From UBA1231 sp045123185 (GTDB lineage: Bacteria > Bacillota_I > Bacilli_A > ML615J-28 > CAG-313): DNA of 64,000 nucleotides. The stretch is taken from contig JBGVIL010000206.1 of assembly GCA_045123185.1 (NCBI GenBank), positions 14,951 through 78,950 of the forward strand. Direction: 5' to 3'. Positions 1-9,444 of this stretch are shown here, piece after piece; position 1 is the stretch's first letter, and every line of letters starts with the position of its first letter. The notes under the pieces are model-generated. The model saw only the letters and a program-made list of their open reading frames with translations. It searched no databases and was not told the origin of the DNA. Made by a program: the position numbers and the translations under genes.

Positions 1-42
1 CTCCTTTTTTCATAAATTTGTTATATATTTTTCAATAATAAC

Positions 43-255
43 CTACTTAAAATTATTTCTAAACTCAGCAAATTCTTTATCGAAGTCTCTACCTTGTTCA
101 CGAAATATGTTTCTGGCGAAGTTTTCTACGTCTTGGACGTTTCCCGATTTCGCCATTCTTATTAAGTTGTTCATCATTGGATTTTTTAACATTACTTCCG
201 AAAGTAATTTTTCAGGCGTTCCACCATTTTTAATAAATTGTTGTAAATTAAACAT
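43..255 (-). CDS. small phage protein, unknown function
   Basis: A 70-residue protein with no named domain that I recognise. It is mostly helical and charged, with a central NPMMNNLIRMAKSGN stretch and an acidic/aromatic end (FDKEFAEFRNNF). It lies three bases downstream of the next gene and has a good Shine-Dalgarno (AAAAGGAGGAGTAAT before the ATG). Similar small proteins occur next to structural genes in phages of low-GC Gram-positives, from memory. It is likely cotranscribed with the upstream 140-residue gene. The function is not inferred. Confidence 0.75.
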   Translation of the reverse strand: MFNLQQFIKNGGTPEKLLSEVMLKNPMMNNLIRMAKSGNVQDVENFARNIFREQGRDFDKEFAEFRNNFK

Positions 256-258
256 AGA

Positions 259-681
259 TTACTCCTCCTTTTTGTCGTCCACGAAAAATCGCATCTTTCG
301 TTTAAGACTTTTGAGTTCATCTCGTAACTCATTTAATTCCTTTGAATTATCCAGTTTACTTATTTCCGCTTTTAACTCTTCTGGTGTTATATATTTTACT
401 TGGGGTTCTGTGTTATCTACAGGTTTAAATATTATAGTTTTACTCGTACCGTCTTGTTGTAATTGTTTTGTTACTATTGCACTTCCATCTACTAACGGGA
501 AGTAGCTAACACTTCCGTCTAATGGGATGTCCATTGCTTTTACAACTTCTAAACTATCAACTGTTTTGCCTTGTATACCAACTGGTTGTTGTGGTTGGTA
601 AGTAGGTTGAGGTTGTGGTTGATATGTTTGTGGTTGAACAAACGGACCTCTATAAAATTGGTTATACATATTGTTATACAT
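259..681 (-). CDS. phage protein with Pro/Gln-rich N-terminus and coiled-coil C-terminus
   Basis: A 140-residue protein. Residues 1-35 are rich in Tyr, Pro and Gln (YQPQ repeats) and look disordered. Residues 36-90 form a small beta-rich domain (VDSLEVVKAMDIPLDGSVSYFP). Residues 100-130 are a charged coiled coil ending in basic and then acidic residues. I recall this domain in virion-associated or capsid-region proteins of gut phages but cannot name the family. It shares an operon with the 70-residue gene downstream. Confidence 0.75.
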   Translation of the reverse strand: MYNNMYNQFYRGPFVQPQTYQPQPQPTYQPQQPVGIQGKTVDSLEVVKAMDIPLDGSVSYFPLVDGSAIVTKQLQQDGTSKTIIFKPVDNTEPQVKYITPEELKAEISKLDNSKELNELRDELKSLKRKMRFFVDDKKEE

Positions 682-720
682 ATTATCTCCTCCTTTGTTG
701 TTTTAAATATAACAAAAAAT

Positions 721-753
721 AATAAGACTGAACCATCATAATTCAGTCTTATT
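721..753 (-). terminator. hairpin terminator
   Basis: A perfect 12-bp inverted repeat (AATAAGACTGAA / TTCAGTCTTATT) with a 9-base loop lies between two minus-strand genes. A T-rich tract follows it in the minus direction (ATTTTTTG) and also in the plus direction. It should end transcription of the HTH gene and may work from both sides. Confidence 0.8.
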
Positions 754-790
754 TGTTTTATTTTTTATTAATTTTATTTCAACAAAATTA

Positions 791-1204
791 TCATTTTTTT
801 ATCAAATAAAAATCATCATAAGGACAATTCTTTTGACATATAATAATTTCGTCTGCTGTCATTTGTCTAACGTCTTTTCCACAAGATGTTGTAAATTCAT
901 CTAATATATGTTTACACTGCGCGGCTTCTTGGAGTGTTGTGCTATCCAATGCCAATTCGTAAATGTTCATCTTTATAACCGGGAATATGTCGGGAAATTT
1001 AGGTTGTATCTGTATATATTTTCTACGTAATTCCCTTATAATCCTAGATATAGAAGACGTACTTATACCAAATTCCATAGATTGTTTTACTATAGTCCAA
1101 CCAGCAATTCTTGTACGGAGGATTCTTTCCTCATCCTCCGTTAACAAGCATTCTTCAATAAACTTATCTAGCATAGTTTTAGTCCAAGGTACTTTTGTTT
1201 TCAT
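791..1204 (-). CDS. helix-turn-helix DNA-binding protein
   Basis: A 137-residue protein. Residues 19-60 look like a sigma-factor/LuxR-type helix-turn-helix: an acidic LTEDEERILRTRIAGW helix followed by MEFGISTSSISRIIRELRRKY, the classic spacing of a recognition helix. The C-terminal half has four Cys residues and no clear domain. It sits alone between a terminator and the tail-fibre genes, which fits a late-gene or structural-operon regulator. That role is inferred from position only. Confidence 0.75.
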   Translation of the reverse strand: MKTKVPWTKTMLDKFIEECLLTEDEERILRTRIAGWTIVKQSMEFGISTSSISRIIRELRRKYIQIQPKFPDIFPVIKMNIYELALDSTTLQEAAQCKHILDEFTTSCGKDVRQMTADEIIICQKNCPYDDFYLIKK

Positions 1205-1233
1205 ATTTCAATCCTCCTATTTTATAAATTTTT

Positions 1234-3342
1234 TTAATAACCAGTTGTCCAACCAGCGTCTAAAAACGCTTGGTAATTACTCAATGTTGTACATTTTGTT
1301 GCTTGTTCAGAAGTTAATCCGATTTGTTTCAATGTTTTTGTACTAGTATAAGAAGTAGCATTGGCACACATTGCAAGTATATTATTTAGACTTTCGTCTG
1401 ACAAATTAGTACAACCACTAAATATACTATTCATATTAGTAACATTACTTATGTTTAATAATGGTATAGTTGTTAAATTACTACAACTCCTAAACATAAA
1501 ATTCATATTAGTAACATTACTTGTATCTAATAATGGTATTGTTGTTAAATTTGTACAATTATCAAACATACTACTCATATTAGTAACATTACTTGTATCT
1601 AATAATGGTATAGTTGTTAAATTCTTGCAACTTTGAAACATACTATTCATATTAGTAACATTACTTGTGTCTAATAATGGTATTGTTGTTAAATTTGCAC
1701 AATTATAAAACATATTAGCCATATTAGTAACACTACTTGTGTCTAATTGTGCAGAAATTTCGGTAATATAGAGTGTTATTCTACCATCTGTTGGAACTAA
1801 TCTAGCATTATAATCTGAACTTCCTCCACTTTCTAATGTACCTGTAACACCACATATTATTTCTCCTGCTTTAATCTTATCTGGTACAATACCTAATGCT
1901 TCTGCTAACATTTGAAATTCTGTATCTTCCCAAAGAGCTATACATAAACCATTTGATAATTCTGTACCTTCAAAGTCAGTATATGTACCTTCTCTTTCAC
2001 GGTATATTAAATCTTCTCCATAATGTGTATGTCCTTCTAATATAAGTCCACTACCATCTTCGCTAGTGCTAATTGTTTCAGGGGATGTATCTATTCTAGT
2101 AACTTCAGTAGTTGGTATATCTAGTGCCTGTTTTACTTCTGATGTTTCAGTTACTATTTCTACAGTTGAACCTTGTGTTATCGCTACTGTATGATTTGCA
2201 GTTTGTTTTACAACCAATTGTTCAGTAGTCATATCCTCTTCACCAACAATTCGTTTTTCTAATTCAGGAATACTCATACTATTTTCCCAATCATCAACAA
2301 CTACCGTACCTTCTATTTTTTCTCCATTTACATATGCTGTTTTACTTTCTAATATATCAGAAGAGGTAGCGGTTGCGTCACTAGTATCTATGCCACTATT
2401 TAGCATAATATACATAACAGTCATAGTTGAAAAATTCATCATTCCATCGTTATTTGTACTATCAATTCTATATAGTATATAGCCTGTTTTAGATACATCA
2501 TCACCAGAAGTAGGAGCATAATTAAATATGATAAAATCATTTATTTTTGCAGAATCAGTTACGGTATAAGTAACAATATCTCCAATTTGTTTTGTATCAG
2601 TTTCAGTAGCGTATTGTTCATAATATAATTGAGGTATATCAGTATCTAATACGCCTTCGATAATGCCATTACTTGACCATGCTTTCATACCTTTTTTCAA
2701 ATCTGTAGTTTCAGCTAATAAATTTGTAGTTAATGTTTCCCAAGATGAGCTAATTTCATTGTATTGATAGATGCCATTAAAGTCTGAAGTTATCATTTTT
2801 ATAGAACCTTGCAAATTAAAGTATTCATTTTTATATGTCAATTGTTTATCCCAAACGATAATGCCATCTTCTGGTAATGTATTGCCATCTTGGTCTTCAT
2901 ATTTTGTTCGTTTAAAGAAATTACCGTCTTTTGTAAATGTAATAAAGTAATGTATATTGTCATTGTATAATTCCATTTCAATCAATGTATTATTTTGATG
3001 AATAGTACCCTGTATATTGCCGTCCATGTCTACTAAATTATCAGTATTGTCAAAACCTATACCGAAAGAAAAATAAACTTGTTCAGCTATCTTAAATGTA
3101 TTAGAATATACATTTTGCCAGCTTGCTATTTCAGCATTTGGATTGTATACGATTGCATATTTCCATACTGAAGGCGGCATCATATCTAATTCCCATCCTG
3201 AATTAACTCTTATTACATCACTTGATGATAATTCACCATTAACTCCAAGGCAGGTTACCCCTGCCTTAAGATGTTCAGGTAAAAGATTAGTATTTTTATC
3301 GTTTAAAATAGCATCTAATTTTGTTTGTAATTCATTTGCCAT
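1234..3342 (-). CDS. tail fibre / receptor-binding protein with BspA-type leucine-rich repeats
   Basis: A 702-residue protein. Residues 1-40 carry the anchor module shared with two other fibre genes here (ILNDKNTNLLPEHLKAGV, then a LGVNGEL-type turn). Around residues 320-350 is a second shared module (DTSDATATSSDI, then TAYVNGEKIEGT). The C-terminus has four 24-residue repeats of the form NLTTIPLLDTSNVTNM, the BspA/DUF285 leucine-rich surface repeat, followed by a capping helix. BspA repeats are common in surface adhesins and phage tips, so this is probably a receptor-binding tip. The ATG has a GAGGAGG ribosome binding site. Confidence 0.85.
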   Translation of the reverse strand: MANELQTKLDAILNDKNTNLLPEHLKAGVTCLGVNGELSSSDVIRVNSGWELDMMPPSVWKYAIVYNPNAEIASWQNVYSNTFKIAEQVYFSFGIGFDNTDNLVDMDGNIQGTIHQNNTLIEMELYNDNIHYFITFTKDGNFFKRTKYEDQDGNTLPEDGIIVWDKQLTYKNEYFNLQGSIKMITSDFNGIYQYNEISSSWETLTTNLLAETTDLKKGMKAWSSNGIIEGVLDTDIPQLYYEQYATETDTKQIGDIVTYTVTDSAKINDFIIFNYAPTSGDDVSKTGYILYRIDSTNNDGMMNFSTMTVMYIMLNSGIDTSDATATSSDILESKTAYVNGEKIEGTVVVDDWENSMSIPELEKRIVGEEDMTTEQLVVKQTANHTVAITQGSTVEIVTETSEVKQALDIPTTEVTRIDTSPETISTSEDGSGLILEGHTHYGEDLIYREREGTYTDFEGTELSNGLCIALWEDTEFQMLAEALGIVPDKIKAGEIICGVTGTLESGGSSDYNARLVPTDGRITLYITEISAQLDTSSVTNMANMFYNCANLTTIPLLDTSNVTNMNSMFQSCKNLTTIPLLDTSNVTNMSSMFDNCTNLTTIPLLDTSNVTNMNFMFRSCSNLTTIPLLNISNVTNMNSIFSGCTNLSDESLNNILAMCANATSYTSTKTLKQIGLTSEQATKCTTLSNYQAFLDAGWTTGY
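1408..1695 (-). repeat. four tandem 72-bp repeats encoding BspA-type LRR units
   Basis: Four consecutive units of exactly 72 bp (1624-1695, 1552-1623, 1480-1551, 1408-1479) are nearly identical at DNA as well as protein level. Each encodes a 24-residue unit starting NLTTIPLL. The high nucleotide identity suggests recent duplication and a tract that can expand or contract by recombination, so the length of the receptor-binding tip may vary. Confidence 0.9.
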
Positions 3343-3343
3343 A

Positions 3344-6053
3344 TTATTTTACCTCCTCGCCTAATATTTGGTCTGCTGTGTCTGGAGCAGTATTATATTC
3401 TGACTGTGTTATACCTCTTGTTCCTCTAATTGCTATTGGGGTTGTTCTAAAAGTATCTTTTATGCAGGATATGATTGCTGTGTATTCAAAATCGTCTATT
3501 GTTTCTTTTATATTGTTAAATTTAAATATTGTACTATCATTATGTTTCATTATTACTATTCCATTGTCAATACTTACACCAGTAATACTCATAGAAGAAT
3601 TAGCGTTATATGTTTGAAGATGTACATTTGTTAATAAGGATGTTTTATCTAATGACATATAAGAAACCACAGGGGAACAGAATGATTGAATAACTGTCAT
3701 ATTCTCATCTAGTACATCAAATTTGACATAATCATCATTATCTGCCATAGTATGAATTCCATATATAGTATTATCGTATTCTATTATATTGGCATAAGGT
3801 GTAGATGTAGTATTAATAGCGAATGTAGACTTACTTATATTATATTTTGTTCCATGATAGAAAATATAAAAAGAATCATTATCTTCGAACCCACGTAATC
3901 TATTATTTACACCGAGGATATGTTATATTAGTAATAGCTGTCATTTTTGCATCTGATAATTTAGATACTATCCCATTTTCTATCTTTAAAAATACCCAGT
4001 GACTTGTATTACCATCTGATTCATACCCTGTTGCAATAAGATAATATGCATTATTAATTTCAAACATAGTGTTAACGAAAGTAGATTTGCATTCTGGTAA
4101 AGTATAGTTTAATTTAATAAATTCATCATTTTCATTAACAGTAAATATTTCTATTGGAATGTTTGTAGTTGCCTGACCTCCTGCTGTATACATATATAAA
4201 ACTGCTATATCCTCACTGAATATTTGAAATAAACCATGATATTGATATGTAAAACCTCCACTAGTAGATAATTCTATTATAGAAGGGGAAGATGATGTGA
4301 CATCTATATAGTATACACCTTGACAGTATTGTTGTGATTGTCTTGGAGAAAATATAAGATATTTGTCTTTAATAAACCCAGCATTATACTCAGTCATATA
4401 ATGGTAATTAGTAGGTATAGAAGATATTAGAGACATATTGTTAACATCTACAATTCCTAATATTACATTGCTACTATCTGTATAATAGAAAACTACAGCG
4501 TAGGAATAAGATTTATTTATGATTATTTTACTAACGGTATATGTATCTGTATCTATTAGATTTCTAATAGAATCACGTAAGTTTGTGTCTACTGTTATAA
4601 TTCCTTTACCTGTATAGGTATCAGTGTTTTTAATAAGCATTAGTTTTCCAATATCTGTTGAGTTAATTCCAGTATTATCTATTGCTCCATATACTTTATA
4701 TGAATTAATTGTAGATTCTGGTAATTTATGAATATCTGTTAAAACCTTAGTTATATCCAAGTTATTATATATACTACCATCTGCTGTTACTACACCATTT
4801 TTACCATAAGCAATTTTTCCAGGTAGTAATTCATCAGCGTTTGTTAAGTTTAGTTGGCTATTAGCTGTGAGATAAATAGCTTCTACCTTATAAGGTATTT
4901 CAGTGTGTTCAATACTTGAAGCATCGTAATCACTATCTGTCTTCAAAGATGTATCGATTGTATAAGATGTTTTGGGTATAGATACACTATAATTTTCGCT
5001 ACCATAAAATATTAAGCCACAATAATCATAATCACGCAATATAATACTATATCTATTGTTAGAATTATCGTTATTTATAGCAATAGTTGGGTATACTGTT
5101 TCAACCAATTCATAAGGGGTGTTAGTATCATTAACATTTAATTTATAAATATATGCCGCAGAACTAGTCATGTCTCCGTAAGCGTCAGGAGCGAAACCGG
5201 TAAATTTATCTGTACTGCTATCTAACCACAATCTGTTAAATCTATCTGTAGCACCCTTTAATACGTATAAATCGCCATCTTTTACATATAGTACATTATT
5301 AGAACCTGATATACCATTAGCTTCCATTTGTACAAATATATTTCGTAAGGTTAACATATCATAATCTACATATCTAGCATTATTTCCAATTCTTATTAAT
5401 TTGTCTGTATCAGTTGATACTGTTACATCATCCTTGTGAAATAATCTACATCTTGATTTATTTATATAATTAGCATTATACGTGAATAATCCTTCAAATA
5501 CATTTCCACCTATTTGAATAAATTTACCTATTGCATCGTTCCATCTTTCTGGACGTTCATAATAAATTTCAGTTCCAAAATCAACTGGATTTCCAGTTGT
5601 ATCTGTTCTGGTGTATGTTATTCCATCAGAACTTGTATATTCTATTCTTACCTCTCCTGAGTCACTATAACAGTTCATCATAAAGCTTGAACTATCTAAA
5701 CTTCCCCAACAGTCAAACATTTTTGAACTATCTACGGCTCTATATCTTACTTCTACATAATCAGTAATTGCATTATCTAAAACTACTGTATCAGGAAATG
5801 TAGCTGTTTGAAACTGACTGTCTGCTGTTGCATTTTGCACTTCACTTCTATATACTACAGCTAAATCTCCTTCTTGCGCAGTAGTATCAGCTTGCATTTG
5901 TTCTTCCGTTTCAAATAATTTAATAGGTCCAGAACCACTTTCTAAAGTACCTGTTACACCTAAAATATTAACATCTTTTTTGATATTTTCAGGTAATATT
6001 TTTGTTTCTTTTTCATTTAAAATTGTTCTAAGTTTTGTTTCTAATCCAGTCAT
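3344..6053 (-). CDS. tail fibre protein joined by +1 frameshift at a CGG codon
   Basis: Two reading frames appear to make one protein of about 902 residues. The upstream frame (start 6053, 713 residues) has the shared anchor module (ILNEKETKILPENIKK, then LGVTGTLESG) and beta-propeller-like sequence. At 3914-3912 it meets CGG and stops three codons later. A +1 shift there gives CCT, then GGT, and enters the frame that runs open to 3344 for 189 residues. That segment ends in the module EYNTAPDTADQILGEE, also found at the end of the fibre encoded at 9445-12330. The ATG at 3748 inside the second frame has no good ribosome binding site, and codons upstream of it are open back to the shift, so it is unlikely to be a separate gene. 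Alternative: a simple one-base insertion. Confidence 0.75.
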
Positions 6054-6068
6054 TAAATTTCCTCCTTT

Positions 6069-6440
6069 CTAATCTGTTGTTTTTGTATATTCTAGTATAA
6101 ATACCGAACTATCAAAATTTCCTGTAATAGTAGTTTCTGCATTTCCGTTTACAATAATATTTGTTGAATCTACATAAATGTCCCCCTCTAGCATATGCCA
6201 CTTTGAAAAAGATGCGCCATCCAAGCGTAATTGCATATCAAATTTTATCACATATTCAAGATTATTTATTCCGTGAGGTATTGTTGTATCACCTTGTATC
6301 GTACCACTTCCAATAACTACTTTTCTATAAATTGGTTTGCCATCAGTCCAAGTACCTATTATTTGTTCTTCAGTTGAGTAAATTTCATTGCTCATAATAT
6401 CATAGTCAACCCCATCTTTTCTTATCTTATTTATAGCCAT
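6069..6440 (-). CDS. short tail fibre / receptor-binding module protein
   Basis: A 123-residue protein. Residues 18-42 contain YSTEEQIIGTWTDGKPIYRKV, a motif I know from C-terminal tips of many Gram-positive phage fibre proteins. The rest is beta-rich (TIPHGINNLEYVIKFD, then FILEYTKTTD), typical of a small jelly-roll-like trimer tip. It lies between fibre genes and has an AAAGGAGGTGG ribosome binding site. It may act as a separate tip or chaperone for the neighbouring long fibre; the position suggests this, the sequence does not prove it. Confidence 0.7.
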   Translation of the reverse strand: MAINKIRKDGVDYDIMSNEIYSTEEQIIGTWTDGKPIYRKVVIGSGTIQGDTTIPHGINNLEYVIKFDMQLRLDGASFSKWHMLEGDIYVDSTNIIVNGNAETTITGNFDSSVFILEYTKTTD

Positions 6441-6472
6441 TATTCAACCACCTCCTTTTCTAAATTATAATT

Positions 6473-7369
6473 TTATACTCCTGCGATTAATGAACCATTA
6501 CCTCCATTAGTATAAAAATCCTTAGTAACTTTGTCATATAAGCATACAGCATTATCTGATTTTCTTATTACTGGTATAAAGTCCCTAATTAATTGAGTAC
6601 CCTTATACATCTTTAAATAATATACTTTTGCGTTTGAGAAATATAATGGACTTGAGTCGGGAGAGAAATTTGAATTAGCTGCAAATAAATAAATATCATA
6701 GCTTGAAGTGTATTCTGGTATTTCACTAAATCCTTCAACTGGTATTTCTTCCCCATCCTGTCTAGCTACACCATTGACAAAAGATATTTCTGTGATTTGG
6801 TCATAAGGTATAATATTAAAGTTACAATTATATTTATAATTTTGATAATGAGCCAAGTGAGTATTTTGTCTATTAGAATAACCGAATTCATCATCACTAC
6901 CATTTGTATAATTTGAACCACCATATAATATAATTGGATAATCAGTACTACATTCTTGTGTACTTAATTTAATCTCAAATCCTATATCATTTGATGCTTT
7001 AACTTTAGTATTTATGTATTGACCACTAAGAATACTTGCATTATTACTTTGTATATAAGATATTTGAGTATAAGGCTTATTATCCTCTATCACTAAAGTA
7101 TCATCTTCAATATTAACTGTGTCATTATCAGATATATCAAGCGCCACTTGAATATTAGGGTCATCTATTAGTGGAGTATCTTCTAATATTAAATTAGCTA
7201 AGTTATCACAAGTATTATATTCTTCTTCTGTCATAATTCCACTTTCTAAGGCACCTTCTAAGGCACCTTCTATTCCTAAAATATTTATACCTTTTTTTAT
7301 ATTTTCAGGTATAATCTTGGTCATCTTTTCATTAGCTATAGTTGTTAAATATTTTTTTAATTCAGTCAT
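6473..7369 (-). CDS. tail fibre protein with LamG-like domain
   Basis: A 298-residue protein. Residues 1-38 are the shared anchor module (NEKMTKIIPENIKKGINILG). Residues 45-65 contain the module EEEYNTCDNLANLILED seen at the C-termini of two other fibres here. Residues 95-298 look like a concanavalin/LamG-type jelly roll: YIQSNNASILSGQYINT near the start and YYLKMYKGTQLIRDFIPV plus CLYDKVTKDFYTNGG at the end. Such folds often bind glycans. It probably contributes to host-surface binding. Confidence 0.75.
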   Translation of the reverse strand: MTELKKYLTTIANEKMTKIIPENIKKGINILGIEGALEGALESGIMTEEEYNTCDNLANLILEDTPLIDDPNIQVALDISDNDTVNIEDDTLVIEDNKPYTQISYIQSNNASILSGQYINTKVKASNDIGFEIKLSTQECSTDYPIILYGGSNYTNGSDDEFGYSNRQNTHLAHYQNYKYNCNFNIIPYDQITEISFVNGVARQDGEEIPVEGFSEIPEYTSSYDIYLFAANSNFSPDSSPLYFSNAKVYYLKMYKGTQLIRDFIPVIRKSDNAVCLYDKVTKDFYTNGGNGSLIAGV

Positions 7370-7382
7370 TTTAAACTCCTTT

Positions 7383-9443
7383 CTATTCAGCTAATTTATA
7401 ATTAAAATTACCGGAGTAATCATTAAAATAATATTTACCTGTAATTTTGTCATATATACAAGGCATATATGTGTCATTAACTATATGTAATACAGGTACT
7501 AAATCATGAATTACCAAATCAGCTCTTTTTATTTGTATTTTATGGATTCTACTGTAACTAGCCGTATCGAATTTAGGAAATAGTTTTAATAATTGACTAT
7601 TAGGTGAGGTTAGTTTACTATATGAAAGTTTAGTTACTTCATTTTGTAGTATAGCACCGTTAGTAAATGTTAAGATATAAGGAGTAGAAGATACTACGGT
7701 AGCTCTAAAATCACTACGAGTATTTTGATGCCAACATCCAAAAGTAGAACTATCAAATTCAGCAATTCGGGTAGAACCTATAGCTATTATATAAGCCCAG
7801 CCATTTAAAGAAGGATTAGATATAGTAACATCAACAGTTTCAGCCATTTCATCAACATAAATATCAGTAGTTATCTGGGTAGAAGAACCTGTACTTTCTA
7901 TATATTCACATAATTTATCAGTAGGCTCTTGTATGTTAATGATAGTTTTTGCAATATTTAAGCAATCTTGGTAGTCGTCTAAACTTGTAATATCTACAGC
8001 TTGTACTTTTCCACCACTTGTATATCCAGCTGGAATTGTTTGTTCTTCCTCTGACGGAGTATATGTTAGCTCTCCATTATCTTTCATTGTTCCAGCCATA
8101 ACTGTACCATCTACACTAAGATATTGTTCACCTACTAGCAATTTACTTGGGTCAGAAACTGTCTCATCTGGTAACAATTGTACAAATTTCATACCTTGTA
8201 CTTCTAACGCTTTAAGCATCTCTCCAGCAGTATATTTAAACTGATGTAATACTCCTGATATTACACCTAATATGTATTGACCCTCAAAAGGCATTGCTGC
8301 ATTTGACATTGATAATGTTTGATAAAGTTCCCAACCAGTATCATCAAATCGTATTACATAAATTGTATTACCATTAGCTAATATAGCAAAAGCATCATCT
8401 TTAGTAAAACGCAATGACGAATAAGAAGGTAATCCTCCTTGTATAGCAATTTTACTATTAAAAAAGGTAGTTGCATTTTCATTTTTATTGACACGATACA
8501 AAGTATTACCGTATATCATGTATTGACAATTATGTGATACAAACGCTTTACCCGATGTACTTACATCAGTCATAGATGTTCTAGCTTCATTCATTACATA
8601 TAATCTATAATTTCCACAGAATATATGACCATCTCCAGTTTCATACAAACCATATCCAAATCCAGATGTTCTGCTTCTAACAAGTAAGTTTGATATCGAA
8701 CCGCTTGTTTCAGTCCAATTAAGTTTTGCATAAGCTAAACTCAAGTAGTCTTCCCATTTTGAGTATTGCATAGCTATAGTATTAGGATATGTATAACAAC
8801 CTAACCCACCGTAACCATAGTTATTACCAGTATCACCCCAAGCACCAATAGCTATACCATCTATTAATGAAAAGGTTTTATGAGCTACATCATATTTGAC
8901 TCTACGGAACCAAACTCTAGTATCACCATCACCGTTATTACGACCTTTTCCTACACACAAAGTATAAGTAGTATCATCGTAACTGTCCCATGTAAGTAGC
9001 ACGTCGTTTACTTCTGTGTTACTATACAAAGTAGACAACGAATATGAAGCAGTACTTTCTACTTTATCATCTCTTATTGCGACTACATACATATTACTAC
9101 CATTTCTAAATACATAGAATATATAATCCCCCAAAGGTAAACTCCACCAATTATTTGGAGCTACACTTATATTCAAGTTAGTTTGAGCATAAAGCGAAGC
9201 GTCCACAGGTAAATATGTAGGCATAATACTACCTGTTATTTTTTCGCCATTTACATATGCAGTTTTAGGATTAATAATATCATTTGCAGTAGCAGTAGCG
9301 TCACTAGTACTCATACCAGTTTCAATTGTTGCTATTTCAGAATCGAACTCCTGAGCCGGTATTGGCTCAGTTGTTCCTTTCTTACTTCTTATAGCACTAG
9401 CAATGTCTGTTAAAAAATTGCTTAGATTAGTTATATCAGCCAT
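7383..9443 (-). CDS. large tail fibre protein with beta-propeller-like centre and LamG-like tip
   Basis: A 686-residue protein if started at the ATG at 9443, which has AGGAGG six bases upstream; an ATG 15 bases earlier overlaps that ribosome binding site. Residues 1-45 are a second type of anchor module (LSNFLTDIASAIRSKKGTTEPI) shared with the next gene upstream, followed by STSDATATANDI and TAYVNGEKITGS. The centre is rich in short beta-strands and aromatic residues. The C-terminal 170 residues resemble a LamG jelly roll ending in PCIYDKITGKYYFND. It overlaps no other gene and probably forms a side fibre. Confidence 0.75.
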   Translation of the reverse strand: MADITNLSNFLTDIASAIRSKKGTTEPIPAQEFDSEIATIETGMSTSDATATANDIINPKTAYVNGEKITGSIMPTYLPVDASLYAQTNLNISVAPNNWWSLPLGDYIFYVFRNGSNMYVVAIRDDKVESTASYSLSTLYSNTEVNDVLLTWDSYDDTTYTLCVGKGRNNGDGDTRVWFRRVKYDVAHKTFSLIDGIAIGAWGDTGNNYGYGGLGCYTYPNTIAMQYSKWEDYLSLAYAKLNWTETSGSISNLLVRSRTSGFGYGLYETGDGHIFCGNYRLYVMNEARTSMTDVSTSGKAFVSHNCQYMIYGNTLYRVNKNENATTFFNSKIAIQGGLPSYSSLRFTKDDAFAILANGNTIYVIRFDDTGWELYQTLSMSNAAMPFEGQYILGVISGVLHQFKYTAGEMLKALEVQGMKFVQLLPDETVSDPSKLLVGEQYLSVDGTVMAGTMKDNGELTYTPSEEEQTIPAGYTSGGKVQAVDITSLDDYQDCLNIAKTIINIQEPTDKLCEYIESTGSSTQITTDIYVDEMAETVDVTISNPSLNGWAYIIAIGSTRIAEFDSSTFGCWHQNTRSDFRATVVSSTPYILTFTNGAILQNEVTKLSYSKLTSPNSQLLKLFPKFDTASYSRIHKIQIKRADLVIHDLVPVLHIVNDTYMPCIYDKITGKYYFNDYSGNFNYKLAE

Positions 9444-9444
9444 A

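Noticed and set aside
3344..3748. Separate 134-residue gene downstream of the large fibre
   Set aside because: The ATG has no good ribosome binding site, the same frame is open 55 codons upstream to the CGG junction, and the C-terminal module belongs to long fibres.
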